From Utricularia gibba (Eukaryota > Streptophyta > Magnoliopsida > Lamiales > Lentibulariaceae): DNA of 64,000 bases. The notes below the pieces were generated by a model, which saw only the letters and a program-made list of their open reading frames with translations, did not search any database and was not told the origin of the DNA. Position 1 is the first letter of the stretch. Each line of letters starts with the position of its first letter. The stretch spans positions 682,001 to 746,000 of the forward strand of contig NEEC01000013.1 of assembly GCA_002189035.1 (NCBI GenBank), in the 5' to 3' direction. Shown here piece by piece: positions 12,170 to 25,100 of the stretch. The position numbers and the translations under genes are program-made.

Positions 12170-13270
12170 CATAATATAAATTTATGTACAATATCATGCA
12201 TAATATAAATTTAAAATAAAAAAATCAATTCAAAATATTCCAAATAATTATATGACGTATAATACTAATTTAAAATAAAAAATATACATTCGATCGAAAT
12301 AAGACTTAAAAATCTAGTACATAATACAAATTTGAAATAAAAAATAGCATTCAATTCAAATAACATATAAATAGTAATGCTGAATATAAATTTAAAAGAA
12401 AAATAATATACATTTGATTTGGTGAAAATCCACTATATTTTGAGCTCATAATATTTTTTTCAATTTTAAATTATCTATTCTATTCATATATATACATATT
12501 TTATAAACTCAATTTTGTTAAATATTATAAATTATTATTTTTATATGGATAAAGAATTAAAATATAAAAATTTTATTTATTGGAATTAAAAAAATTAAAA
12601 AAGACAAAGATAGATAGTTTTTTTCACACACATACATGTAGTAGATAGATTTAGATTTGTAAACTCAGTTTTAGATAGTTGGTATGTTTACAAATAATCA
12701 TGCACATTGTAATTAAAGTTACTATACGTTTCTTTTCTTAAATGATCATTCTTGGTGTGAATTGATTGAATATTGTATTGAATGATTTTTATTTTTTTAT
12801 TCATTTACAATTATATGACTGTAGTTTACATCATAAACTGAAAAAAATGCATAAATTTTAAAAATATATATACATGCAATCAATCCAAATAGAGCCTAAG
12901 TCTTTATTCATAATACAAATTTAAAATATAAAAAATATACGTTTAATTTAAATAAAACTTAAGGATCAAATAACAAACTTAAAAAAACATTCGATTCAAA
13001 TAAAATCTAATGATCTATTGATAACACAATTTTAAAATAAAGAAATTTGCACTCAATCGAAATAACAACTAATGAGTAATAATAAAAATTTAAAATAAAA
13101 AAATATGCACTAGATTAAAATAAAACCTAAGAATCAAGTGATAATATAAATTTGACATAAAAATATATACTCGATTCAAATAAAATTTAAGTATCAATTG
13201 CAATTACAAAATTAAAATGAAAAATGTGCAATTGATCCAAATAATGCGTAAGTATTGAGTGCAAATAAAT
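12170..13270. repeat. Degenerate minisatellite-like array, period near 60 bp
   Basis: Within 12170-12420 and again 12900-13270 a unit recurs of the form AATAAAACCTAAGNATCAAG, then TGATAATACAAATTTAAAAT, then AAAAAATATGCACTCGATTC. At least ten diverged copies can be lined up by eye, with spacing near 60 bp. Between the two blocks is plain AT-rich sequence. No coding potential. It lies between the MULE relic and the second solo LTR. Confidence 0.5.
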
Positions 13271-13648
13271 ACAATTGAAATAAACTATATTTATTATGAC
13301 AATTAAATTATACCCAATAAATGTAATTATTTATCACTTGTGTCTTGTTTTCATTTCATTTATTCATACGAATAAATATAATTAATCAAAATTTATCATG
13401 TATTCTCATACATATTATTTTATAAAGATATCTTCATCTTTAATTACAAAAATAACACATTCAAAAGAAATAATGGTAAGGCATAAATCAATATTTTCAA
13501 AAATAATTTCACAATATGAACAAAAAGTAGATAAATATAAGTGTTCATAATTCATAGGTTCTCATTAATCTGCATAACAAAATAGATAAAACATAAAAAT
13601 GTATAATAACATTAGAATCTAAAGAGTAGTAGCAATATCTTTCACTAT

Positions 13649-14813
13649 TGATAAACAAAAAATTTGTGCAAAGTCGTTAATTTGCAAATTTCTCCTATTA
13701 AATAAATTTATAACTTAACATATATTGAAACATAATACAATTATGAGTATAGTGATTATGGTCGAACACAAAGAGCAGGTGTTTGTCATGTGAAAGTCAA
13801 TGCATGAAATTAATGTCACGTTGGTAAATTTGGTCTTAACTAATACTAAGGCAGAGCTGCGATAAAATACAATAAAGAAATGTAACAAACTTATGAACTC
13901 GGTTGTTTCTGGAACGAAATGGGTGATAACTTGGGATTCCTAGAGGATGTTTGCTTATCACTAAACACGCTTACACAAACCATAAATCAAACACTTAACA
14001 CACAGGGCCTAGGTCTATCCGAACTCTTGTTTTCCCCCTAATCTTTGGTCTACCTCTAATTAGGTTTGTTAATATGGGTTTCACTACTTCCCCCTCCTGC
14101 ATCTATCCTGGTTTGTTAAGGAAGTGGCGTGACTTATGGTTGATTAGGTTTAAAGATTGACTAGCACAAATCTCCCATTTTCACCCCAAGGCACCCCTAA
14201 ATACTTAGCCACTCATGTTTAAGATGAATGAAATTAAAAAAAAAACATCATCCACAATATAATCATGTCTCAGTCGACTACCAAGAAATAAACAAGCAGG
14301 AAATTTAAAATTTCAATAGAAAGCTAGAAATACTGATAGCTACTTTTAGCTGAGAGTAATACTTTTTGGAAATATAAAATAGTCTTCAAACATCAGCTTC
14401 GTTCATGTTCTTCTTGCTCCTTCCCCCTCTAGAAACCTTCTCCCGAAAGAATGTAGTGTCTCTAATGGGGGAGATCTTTTTCTCTCTTCATCTTGTCCCC
14501 TTTTTGTCCAAAATCCTACTTTTTTCGTCCTTAGATTTTGTGTGTACTCATTTTCAGACTTCTATCTCATCTTCTGCCACTACACTGTGCATATCCGGCT
14601 TCTTGGGATTTGTGTTGCGACCTATGATGCATTACTCAAAGAAAACTATTAAAAGGTTGGGACTAAATCGTAAATTTAGTCTCAATTAAGACTAAAATAA
14701 CACAACTGCAGTACTTATGCGCAAAAATATAGAAATAGGCAGTAAAACTTAAGTTTTGTAGCATAATATGAGTAATTTCCATGTAATCAATCATTCAAAA
14801 ATATGTGTTATCA
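13649..14813 (-). mobile_element. Solo LTR, copy 2
   Basis: Same family and orientation as 9916-11086: TGATAACACATATTTTTGAA to GTTTATCA on the minus strand, 1165 bp, no primer site. The flanking 5-mers are ACTAT (13644-13648) and ACCAT (14814-14818), a target duplication with one mismatch. Long shared blocks with copy 1 include TCTTTGGTCTACCTCTAATT and GGTTTCACTACTTCCCCCTC. The 94-codon frame at 14405-14689 is LTR sequence, not a gene. Confidence 0.75.
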
Positions 14814-14819
14814 ACCATT

Positions 14820-15720
14820 GTCATACATTGACCTTCATTATTAACTCACCAACCTTCATAATTGTTGAATCATTTATTTCAAGTGGTAATATTAGCTACT
14901 TGTTCATGTTTTTTGATCATCAACGTATCATAACCAAGTCTTAGTACAAGTCGGTCTATTGCTTGAGTTGTAATATCAGTCATTTTTTCCATTTGGGGTG
15001 CTAATTCTATAGTTTTGGAAGATTAAATCTTCCTCTTCACATGAAACTTGATTTTTGATGTAGATAAGTTATGTGACACATTATTAAAATGTTCCTAAAA
15101 CATTGGCTGCAAAGAGAATGATTCAATATCATTAACATCAATAGATGAATTATCCTTATCATCTTCATGAGCATCTTCAAGAAATTCATTGTATCCAACT
15201 GCGAATTTTTCAATTGCATGATCTCTTTGAAATATTTATTTCCAATATGGAAATAATGAAAATGGTTTATATTTCAACTTTGTCAATTTTGGAGTATTCT
15301 GTAAAAATAAATGAAGTTCTAACAATTAACTATAATGTATATAATATTACATTATTTCACGTAAAAAACTGTACTTGAATTATTTATTGTTAGATTTATG
15401 ATGTGGCATCAATCATATAATTTGAGGCATTCCAACCTATTCCAAAATGATTTAATAGGTCCAAAGTATCAGAATATACATTTTTCCTTGTATGAGACTT
15501 TCACTCAATATGAGGGATTACACATAAATCTCATTAAGGACAAATTGTATGATATGCAAATATAAGAAATAACTCTTCTTGCATTGTTCAACATCATTTT
15601 TTTGTCGTCTAGAATTTGATGAATTGTTATTGCTACCAAATTACCTATAAAAATTCTTGTCATCATCGGTCAATCTACTAGTCTTCTTTCTAATATTTCT
15701 CCTTTCGTCCATCTAATAAA
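14820..15720 (-). pseudogene. Myb/SANT-like Harbinger accessory protein relic
   Basis: The minus strand near 15230-15080 translates as IEKFAVGYNEFLEDAHEDDK followed by DNSSIDVNDIESFSLQP, an acidic Ser-rich linker of the kind found in the Myb/SANT-like proteins paired with plant Harbinger transposases. Upstream minus-strand sequence to about 15720 can be read in short pieces around an ATG near 15714, with stops. The assignment rests mainly on position inside the inverted repeats of the Harbinger element and on linker character, so it is tentative. Confidence 0.3.
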
Positions 15721-16602
15721 GACAAATGAAAAAAGAGAAATTACATGGATTTGAAAATAAAGATTTTTAAGAAAAATACTTACCAATGTGCATGTGGAGA
15801 GAACTACTAAACCTTTGCTTTGGGATGGGTGGATTAGGGAAGAGACATATTGGTTTTAAATATGAGAAAAAAACATATTAAATATGTTAAATAATTTAAG
15901 GATTAAAAATATAATTAATCAAATGTTTTGATTTATATATCAGTTTTTTATATCATTTTTATTTCTAATGTATCAAACATAAAAATTCTTTAAAACTAAA
16001 TAAATGTTAACCCATCAAATATCCTAAATAACTCTAATGTAATTTATTCCAATCTTTCCTGCCAAACTGGCCCTGACATTATTAAAATTTTGACTGAAGC
16101 CGAGCTGAAAGGTTACGCCAATTCGAGCAGTTTGTGCCATGGATTTTAATACATATTTTTAAACAAATTGAGAATCCCATGTATGTATATTTTTAATACA
16201 CATTCATTTTATTATTATACACTTATTTTACACATTTTACCCAGTTTGTGATGGTTGACATTTCACTCAGAAACCCGAAATTGCAATTCAGATAGTCTTT
16301 CAACACCCTTTTTAGAATTCATGTCCACTCCCCAATTTTCCTAGAATAAAATATGCGCCTGTCCCTTTTTGGATTATTTCCTAAAGTTACTAAAGATCCA
16401 CTTGCAGTCTACGTTGAAGAGTTGAAATGTCCTTTTTAATTGGGAATGTCAAATGGTATTCTCTCCCAGATTTCCCCTTCTCTCTATCGCTCTCTGGCTC
16501 TCCACAGACGCATCAAGTTCGCGACGTTCACCATCGGCGGTAATTCGCTCCAGGGGAGAATCGCGTTTTTCTGGTGAGTGCTGAAGCAGGCGTCTGATCA
16601 TC

Positions 16603-18815
16603 ATGGAAGATGCAGAAATCGGTATCAGGTAAGGATTTCTCGTAAATACGTTTGGTGAAAATCTTTTGGTGGACTTTGAATTGCAGTTGGTCAGAGATTT
16701 TGTTGATTTGCTTGTTATGCTGTGATTTAAAATTTTTTTTTTTCTGTTCTGATTATTAGGGTAAATGGTGTTGCTATAGAATCGCCCCATTTTTGTCTCT
16801 AGACTTTATGAAATATTTGGGCTTGAAGTTAGTTTTTTTTTATTATTTTGTTGTGATTGGCTTGATGGGAATGTTTTTGCAGTTCGGATATTGAAGTTGA
16901 TGAGATACGAGGTGATGAAGGTCTAGAGGAAAAAGATGTGAGTGATGAGGAGATTGAGGCTGAGGAGTTGAGGAAAAGAATGTGGAAGGACCATGTAAAG
17001 CTGAGGAGGATAAAGGAAAGAGAAAAGCTTGTAATTCAGAAATCTTCGGAGAAGCTGAAGAGCAAGTCCACCTCAGATCAGGCATGTCGAAAGAAAATGG
17101 CACGAGCTCAAGATGGTATTTTGAAGTACATGTTGAAGCTAATGGAAGTATGCAAGGCTCGTGGATTTGTGTATGGTATCATTCCTGAGAAAGGTAAACC
17201 AGTGAGCGGGGCATCTGATAATCTTAGAGCTTGGTGGAAAGAAAAGGTGAAGTTTGACAAAAATGGACTTGCAGCTATAGCAAAGTATGAAGCTGAATGC
17301 GTTTTGAAAGAAGATGGAGATGACAACAATGGAAACTCACAGAATGTACTTAAAGATTTACAGGATGCCACGCTGGGATCACTCCTGTCTTCATTGATGC
17401 AACACTGTGATCCACCCCAGAGGAAGTATCCTCTGGAAAAGGGAAACCCACCACCTTGGTGGCCAACCGGCAATGAGGAATGGTGGATGAGGTTAGGTCT
17501 TCCCACTGGGCAGACTCCTCCGTATAAGAAACCTCATGATCTGAAGAAGATGTGGAAGATAGGGGTCCTAACTGCTGTAATCAAGCATATGTCACCAGAT
17601 ATTGCGAAAATGAGAAGACTAATCCGGCAGTCGAAGTGTTTACAAGATAAGATGACTGCAAAAGAAACTGCGGTGTGGTTAAGTGTTTTAAGTCGGGAAG
17701 AAGCCCTCATTTGGCAACCTAGTTGTGAAAATGGTTCATCTGGCATTAGTGACGCACCTTCTAAAAGTCGTGGACATAAGAAGAAACCAACTGTTGAAAG
17801 TGATAGTGATTATGCGGTCGAAGATGTTGGTAGCGGCCTGGGAGCTGTGTCATCTAAAAGTGAAGGAAGACATCAATCACAGAGTATGAATCCTTCTGAA
17901 GCGTCATCCTGTGCTACAACTCAGGTCAAAAAACATGATGAGCGACCAAGAAAACGGAAACACCTAAAGTCAAATGCTGAACATGCAATGCATGGTGCAT
18001 CCAGAAACAAGCATGCACGTGATGATCTCGATGGTTCTTCTATGCAAGAACATCAAAATTCGATACCAGTGCATAGGTACATGATGAGCAACTCCCTTGA
18101 TGAAGTGAATAGAATGCCATCAATTATGCTGCATCGCAATGAGCAGGGGCAGGCCAACTTGGAAGAGTCTAATGTTGCCACCCACTGCTCATTTCCAACG
18201 ACTAATCCTGTCGCTATAGCAACTGCAGATCTCAGTAATAGGCACCTACATTTTCCAACCGTTCAAGGTTCTGATGTCATCCCCACTGGTCCAGATACAA
18301 CAACTCAAATGCCTCAAAGTAATAATTTGCATGGTCAGCGACAGCATTCTCAGTCACTGGGTCAGAATACTGTATTGGATCAGGGTCTTCAAAGCAGTAG
18401 ATTACACTACGAACCTATGCACGCAAATTCTCCATGGAAATATGGATTGCAAAACTTGGCAGTCCATCCAGGAACTCAGAGCTCAAGTAATCATCAGTTT
18501 AGTTCAAGTGTTGCAGGTGCTTCAGACATAGTTACAGGACTGTCAGCAGAAGTACTAACTGATTTTCCATATGGGCACGAGGATATTGCTACTCCTGGAA
18601 GTTTCCCTCATTATGTGAAAGGTGCACTACCAAAAGAGCCTGACAGGCCGACTGGGAATCAATTTCCATCCCCTCTCAGAACTTTGTCACCTGATTTAAC
18701 TGGATTCAGTACATTTGATCTTCCATTTGGTGGTGACAGTTTATTAGGCATCGACTTCCCCGTTGATGTTGATCCCACAGATGTAGATTATCTGATGGAG
18801 TACTTTGCTTCTTAA
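16603..18815 (+). CDS. EIL3: ETHYLENE INSENSITIVE 3-like transcription factor, EIL3/SLIM1 type
   Basis: Two coding exons: 16603-16628 (26 nt, starting at the ATG in ATCATGGAAG) and 16883-18815, joined in phase across a 254-bp GT-AG intron, giving 652 residues. The N-terminus is acidic (residues 10-35). The DNA-binding region spans roughly residues 35-310, with the basic stretch [17 protein letters not shown] and the conserved blocks [54 protein letters not shown] (about 195-210) and [20 protein letters not shown] (about 223). EKGKPVSG, where EIN3/EIL1 have ENGKPVTG, and SREEALI point to the EIL3 (SLIM1) branch, which in Arabidopsis controls sulfur-limitation responses; the ethylene branch is less likely. 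The C-terminal half is low-complexity, with Gln/Ser/His-rich stretches and an acidic end ([14 protein letters not shown]), likely a regulatory/activation region. It is nuclear by family. A copia relic starts about 660 bp downstream. Confidence 0.9.
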
Positions 18816-19479
18816 GCCGGTGTTGGCAACGTCTGCCGGTAAACTGTTAGCTTATGTATGGCTGATGAGATTTGGTGCTCACCAGAACAGCCATGCAAGA
18901 TTCTTTGCCGTTGCGTTTTGTGTTGCATTGTGAAAGAAAAAAATGGTCTTCCAGGCAGTTTGTACTACGAGAGGTCAAGGCCATGAAGAACTGCATTGCA
19001 TCTGTTTAGAACAGTTACATTTCTGGAGAATAATGTACATAGATTTCAATTTATTTACATCTGCGTGTGACAACGGTGTCGGACGCAGTGTCACGGGGAC
19101 ACATCGTTTTTTTGTTTCCAATAAGTCCTCTGACTGTCAGCAGGGAAGAATTCCTGAATAGCTGCAACTAATGATGCTCTGTAAGTTTCCTCATGCTGCC
19201 ATAATTTGTTTCTTATCGAGAGCTCTGTTGGAAATCAAAGCCTTTCTTAAGACAAAAGCTTGTTGATGATGACAATGAAGTACTGCTGGTGCGATTGGAT
19301 GAAATGTAGAAGTTTCAGAAATTTTATCTTTTATTAATTTTTGTATTAGAAAGAAAGTTAAGGAAGTTTTAGCTATAGATGTAGAAAGTTCTAATGGTGC
19401 ATTGTGTGTTGAATTAAAAAAAAATTTGTTTTCTTTGGTTTTTGTTCTTTTACAATAAAGATTTTTTTTTGTAATAAAG
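18816..19479. other. EIL3 3' flank and left edge of copia relic
   Basis: The first 300-400 bases after the stop are GC-balanced and probably the 3' untranslated region of the EIL3-like gene. From about 19310 the sequence becomes AT-rich up to the copia primer site and probably includes the end of its 5' LTR, but the LTR start could not be fixed. Confidence 0.4.
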
Positions 19480-21156
19480 TGGTATCAGAGTATTTTTCAA
19501 TCCTAAAAATGTTTAACGGTGGTCCTCTATTTGTCTTGCTCCTTACAAAAAAGGTAACTTGAGAATTGGTGTTTGCGGATAAAGGGTGTTGTTTGGTGCG
19601 TATGAATTCTCGAATGTTTCTATTAAAATAGATGAAACATCAGATGCAATGACACACAACACGACAAGAAGGCTTTGTTGTTGATATATCACACCTTGGA
19701 TGAGAAAATATTTGAAAAAGTTGCTAGAGCAACAAATGCAAAGTAAGCTTGGGATGCTTTGCAGATCTCATTCTAGGGGGTTGATCAAGTCAAAAGAGTG
19801 CACCTACAAACACTGTGTGGAGAGTTTGAGAGCATCATATAGTTAGCCAATGAAGGAATCATTGATTACTTGATCCAAGTTCAAGCAATTACAAACCAAA
19901 TGAACTACTACCATATTGTTGATAAGGTGCTTCGTTCCTGGGACAAGAAGTATGATCATATTGCTATTGCCATCGAATCTTGATTAGTTGCCCTTGATGA
20001 GCTTAGTGGTTCGCTCCTCGTATATGAAGAACACCAAAAGCGGCATGATGAAACTCAATTACTTCAAGTTAAAATATATGAGATTGGAAAGCCCACTTGC
20101 AATCAGGGAAGAGATCAAAGCACTAGTAGAGGTTGTGGTCATGGACGATGGTATACAACTTATCATTATCAAAATCATGAAAATTTTGATGGTTCATGTC
20201 CTCGAGGTTGTTGGAATCGAAGAGGAAGAGGAGGAAGAAATAATGAGGCTAGCACATCAAAACAAGTTGATAAATCAAATGTTGATTGTTATTCTTGTCA
20301 TTGGAAGGGTCATTATTCTTGAAAATGTCAGAATGATATTGAGTGATCAAATGTTGTGCAGGAAGCTCCAAAACTAACAGATGTGAGACTAGCTCCACAA
20401 TACTTCTCATGACTTGCATAAAAGTTGCAACCTCATCTTTTGATTCAAATGTATGGTATTTGGACTCTGAAACTAGTAGTCATATGTGTGGAAATCAAAC
20501 ATTATTTCATCAGCATGATACATCTTTTGCAAGAAAAATTTTTCTTAGAGACTCTACTAAACTTCCTGTGAGAGGAAAGGATGATATAATATGTTCCTTG
20601 AAGAGTCATAAAATCATTTCAGGTGTGCTGTGTGTTCGAGGCCTAAAATGCAATACTTTAAGTCTTAGGCAATCTTTACAAATAGTAGACTAGAGATCAA
20701 AGATGAGAAGAAAAACAAGATTGCAAGTGTGATTATGACATCAAACCATATGTTTTTGTTGACGTTTAATAATGCTTCTCCCATTGGCTTGAAACTTTGA
20801 TATGAATTAGAATCTTGGAAATGGCATATGAGATATGGTCATTTGAACTTTGATGATCTCTCGATGTTCAGCAAGAGGGAAATGGTCAAAGGATTACCAC
20901 ACATTTCTTACCCAAATCAATTATGTGAAGGTTGTGTTATTAGAAAGCAAACAAGGACTACCATTTCCAAATTTTTTATATACCGTGGGAATGTCTCCAT
21001 TGGCATTAATTTATGGAGATGTGTGCGGGACTATCAAATCCAGCACATATGGAGAAAATAATTATTTTTTGTTGTTTGTGTATGATTATTCAAGATTTGG
21101 ATTTATTTCATGAAACACAAATCTAAAGTGTTTGGTTTATTTCGAGAATTTCAAGT
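19480..21156 (+). mobile_element. Outer Ty1/copia relic A, 5' part (PBS, gag, protease, start of integrase)
   Basis: TGGTATCAGAG at 19480-19490 is the classic copia primer-binding site complementary to initiator tRNA-Met. Following frames, broken by stops, give in order a gag region (DEKIFEKVARATNAK), a zinc knuckle (CYSCHWKGHYS near 20290), a protease segment (WYLDSETSSHMCGN near 20455, in place of WYLDTGASNHMCG), the GAG-pre-integrase block (RYGHLNFDDL, LCEGCVIRKQTR, 20828-20960) and the integrase start (FLLFVYDYSRFGFIS, about 21067). The protease Asp-Ser/Thr-Gly is replaced by DSETS. The element breaks off inside integrase at 21156 and resumes near 26229. Confidence 0.75.
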
Positions 21157-22105
21157 TGATAACACACATTTTATTAGTGTTTTTAGTTTATAAAATTGAG
21201 GTGTTTAATGATAAAATTAGGTATTTTAATTATGATTTTTAATATTTTGTTAATTGTAGTGTTATTTGTATTTTTATATATAATTTAGTCTATATTATGA
21301 TTTCTAATGTTCGTCTAAATGTTAGCGACAACATTGTGGATCACATTTAACTAATTCATTACCACAATTCGATGGACACAAGATATAAGGAGAAGACATG
21401 ATTGATATTCAGCTGCCTAAAGTCTGTAGGTTAAATCCAAGAACAGTATGGATATCAAGAGCAATGTATTGACTTTGGAAAATGAAAAAAAAGAAATGAA
21501 GATATTTTTGGAAAGAGAGAAAAAATAAAGACATTGGGACCAGAGCCCGAGAGAGGGGAGGAAGAACATGAAGAAAGGAAGAGAAGACAATTTTCTAGAA
21601 GAAAAATCTTAAATGTGAAGAACAAACACCGAAACCTAATTCAATCCTACTATTTGAAGCTGTGAACAGTAGCAGATAAAGAACAGGATTACTCTACTTT
21701 GTTTTTTTTGTTTGTTCATATTTTTCCATGACTATTTGTTTAACAATGTTTGAGATGTTTTCTTCAACTTAATTTAATGATATCATGCTTAAGGTGTGAA
21801 TATGTAATGTGGATTAGGGTTCATAAGATAACTGATCATTGTATCTTAGTTTTTGTTTATATTATTCCTAAGGTAGACCTAAGGGGGGGGGGGGGGGGAG
21901 AACAAATAGCTTTGCAACTCAAATGTTTAATTTAGAGGTAGACCAATAAATCAAGATGAAGATAATAGGTGTTAGTCCTAAATAGAACCAATAGAGCTGG
22001 ATAGATCAAGTTTTACATAATTCGCACATGGGTATACCTAAATGTAGGATGGATGATGATCTTATAAACTATCTTAACTAAAAACATGAAAAATAACGTT
22101 GGTAT
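21157..22105 (+). mobile_element. LTR fragment of the TGATAAC family inserted in copia A
   Basis: It begins TGATAACACACATTTTATTA, the same terminal motif as the solo LTRs at 9916 and 13649 but in the opposite orientation. Its distal part (TTTAGAGGTAGACCAATAAA at about 21932, then GGGTATACCTAAATGTAGG) matches the complement of the LTR at 29683-31140. It stops near 22105, where copia B begins, so it is truncated. A run of about 16 G residues at 21883-21898 interrupts it. The short frame at 21750-21935 is not a gene. Confidence 0.55.
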
Positions 22106-25100
22106 CTAACACCACCTTTTCTTCCACCATTTTTTCCATCATCATTGCCGATGGTATCTAACATTCCATCTACAGTTGGATCTACTCGTATAATGAATCA
22201 TTATTTTTACCCCCAATAATGGCAGTCGCAATCTCAACCTATGGCTATTCATTTTTATGATGCTTTCTATTTAAGTGGGTCAGAAAATCCTAGTACCTCT
22301 TTAGAGTTAGAGCTCTTGATTACGAAAAATTTTCTTGATTGGAGCCGTTTTGTGAAGATCACCCTGGGTGCAAAAAACAAAATGAGTTTCATCGATGGAA
22401 CCCAACCAATTCCTATGGTAAGTTCACCAGAATTTCTTGTATAGAGAAGAGTAAAATTGTATGGTACTTTCATGGTTGCTAAGTTCAATATCTTCTGATT
22501 TGGTTGGGAAATCTAACAATGCTACTACTTCACGAGATCTATGGGTGAATCTAGAGAAGCATTTTGATCAATTCAATATGTCCATGATTTATCAGATTTA
22601 GCGAGATATTTTCACCATCACACAAGGAGATAATACTATAGCCCGATATTATAGTAGGTTGGTGACTCTATGGCAAGATATGGATGCTACGATGCCTCAA
22701 ATCAGTTGTGAATCATGTGGCTGTGCTATTACTTATAGCAGGTGTGGCAATCGTATGTTGGGTTCAAATTCAATGGGAGTAATGAGATTGACACAATTCT
22801 TAAAGGGGCTTCGTGATAAATATGAGCCCATCAGTAATCAGATTTTAATTATGGATGTTGTACCTAATGTGGGGAAGGCTTACAACATGCTTCTTAACGT
22901 TGAAAAACAAGAGCAATCAGCACCAACATTAAATGGGGGCCTGAAGAAGGAGCATTTATGATCCACACCTTCCAAATGAAGTCATCTTCTCTACCGAAAA
23001 ACAAAGGAAAAGAAAAGGAGAAATGGTTTTGCATCTACTGTCAAAAAACTAATCATGTGAGGGAGCCTTGTTTTGAATTTCATGGAATACCACTTTGGCA
23101 TCCTAAATACTAGGTAAGCTAAGGAGTAATCAAAAGACCAAGTAAGCATGGAAGCCTAAATACAAAACTAATCTTATTGAAACTCCTCTTGATGAGACTC
23201 TGCCAATACAAAGATCGACTTCAAAATCTACTGGACAAAATGTAAGCATTGAAATAGTGTAGAAAATTTTTCAAGAGGAAATGCAAAAAATGCTCAAGGT
23301 TCCCTCTTTCTCAAATCAAGCAAATACTACTCAATTTGGATCCTTCTCAGGTATGGTTTCTAACCAAACTAGTCTGTCACTTCCCGCATGCTATGCTAGT
23401 GATTGGGTAATTGACGGTGGTGCTACGTCTCATGTTACATGCAATCATCACCTCTTTGTTAACTCTCAGCCATTGTATGTCCTTATTCCCATTACCTTGC
23501 CTAATGGTACTCTTAATTCTGTCCAGCATGTCAATTCCGTTGTTTTATGTGCCGATGTTGTTCTCAATAACATTTAGCATTTTTTGAGCTTTAAGTATAA
23601 CTTACTCTCTATAAAGCAACTCAGACTTATCAATTCTATTTCAGTTATGTTCACTAGTCCTTGCTCTTTTTTGCAGGACCAAGCTAATGGAAAAATTTTA
23701 GGGGTGGGAAGAGTCAAATGCGAACTTTATTTGTTGGATAAGTTATCTTTTCAACCTCACGTTTTGAAGTTTTTCTCCAATGTTCAGAACGAGCCAAATT
23801 CTATTTCCAATTTCTTGTTCAGCCATGGTGCTATTTTGTTGAACAATATTGCTGTATATTAAGAGTCATAATGTGGTCAAGATGCCAATCTGTGGTGGCA
23901 TTGTCATTTTGGCTATGTTTCTAATTCCAAAGCAGCCCATTTACATGTTCCTTCTACTTTGAATGGGATTCCATGTGATGTGTGCCAATTTTCAAAATTT
24001 CAACGATTGTCTTTTCCAAACAGCACCACTAATAGACCTCACCTGTTTTTTCTTCTACATTATGATTTTTTGGGGGGGAGGGGGTCCTTATAAGACAAAG
24101 ACCATTATTGAGGATTCTTATTTTCTCACCATTGTAGACCCCCATAGCCGAACAACATGGACTTTCCTTCTTCAAACGAAATCTATTGTCGCTTCTCATT
24201 TATCAAGGTTTATCACTGTGGTTAAGAAGCAGTTTAGTTATCTTGTTAGAAGAATTCAAAGTGATAATGGGGGGAATTTATTGGTTGTGTTATTCAAGTC
24301 ATGTGTGAGGAAAAACGCATTTTTCACAAATATCCATGTCCTTACACATCACAATAAAATGGGGTGGTAGAAAAGAAGTATAAACACTTGCTTAAAGTAA
24401 CTAGAGCCCTATTCTTTCATTCTCACCTCCCTAAGGAGTTTCGGGGTGAGGCTTTCCTATTGCAAGCTACCTTATTAACCAGCTACCATCTCAATCCCTT
24501 GATTGGAAATCTCTGAATGAACTTCTCTTTCATCGCACTCCTCCCCTTAGTTGATATGATCAGTCCAAGTCGTCATAAACTTGATCATAGGGCTATCAAA
24601 GGGATTTTTTTGGGTTACCCAATGTCCTATAAAGGGCATAAAGTGTATGAATTACATTCTAAGAAGATTTTTGTATGAAGGGATGTAAATTTTTTTGAAG
24701 CTTTTTTTCTCTTTTAAAGATCATTTTCCTAAATCTATTGATTTGCTTACCAGTATTCTAGAGATGTATCCATCTAGATACATTCGAGAGATTCTCTTCT
24801 CCCCATTTGGATCATGAACCTCCTTATTCCTCTATTCCCACTATCCATTTGGATCATGAATCTAATACTTCACCATCAATAACTTCTGATTTTAATCACC
24901 CCTCTCCTTCATCTACAATCATCGAACATGAAACACCTTCATCGACTACTGATACTTCATCCCCTACTCTGTGCTATGATGTTTTTGTTGACTCTTTGAT
25001 TGAACCATCTTCCTCTGAGCAATCGCCTCACTTTGACAATGTTACCATGCCTTCGATTCCACGCCGCAGCCAGTGGGTTCCAAAACCACCTTTTTGGTCT

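Larger units (their letters stand above)
6335..16073 (+). mobile_element. Decayed PIF/Harbinger DNA transposon, about 9.7 kb, with nested insertions
   Basis: The left end reads GGACCAGTTTGGTAGAACAG and the right end, on the opposite strand, reads GGGCCAGTTTGGCAGGAAAG. This is a terminal inverted repeat of the GGSCNGTTTGG type known from PIF/Harbinger and Tourist elements. The flanking triplets are TAA (6332-6334) and TGA (16074-16076), one mismatch from the expected 3-bp target duplication. Inside are a degenerate Harbinger transposase (plus, about 7320-7930) and a Myb/SANT-like relic (minus, about 14820-15720), the two genes expected of an autonomous element. The original element has been swollen by two solo LTRs, a Mutator-like relic, an LTR/PBS relic and MITEs. 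All coding frames contain stops, so it is inactive. Confidence 0.6.

Noticed and set aside
18943-19161. 72-codon frame after the EIL3-like stop
   Set aside because: Position and composition fit the 3' untranslated region of that gene.
21883-21898. Run of about 16 G residues
   Set aside because: A homopolymer in a decayed LTR; quite possibly an assembly artefact, with no function inferred.
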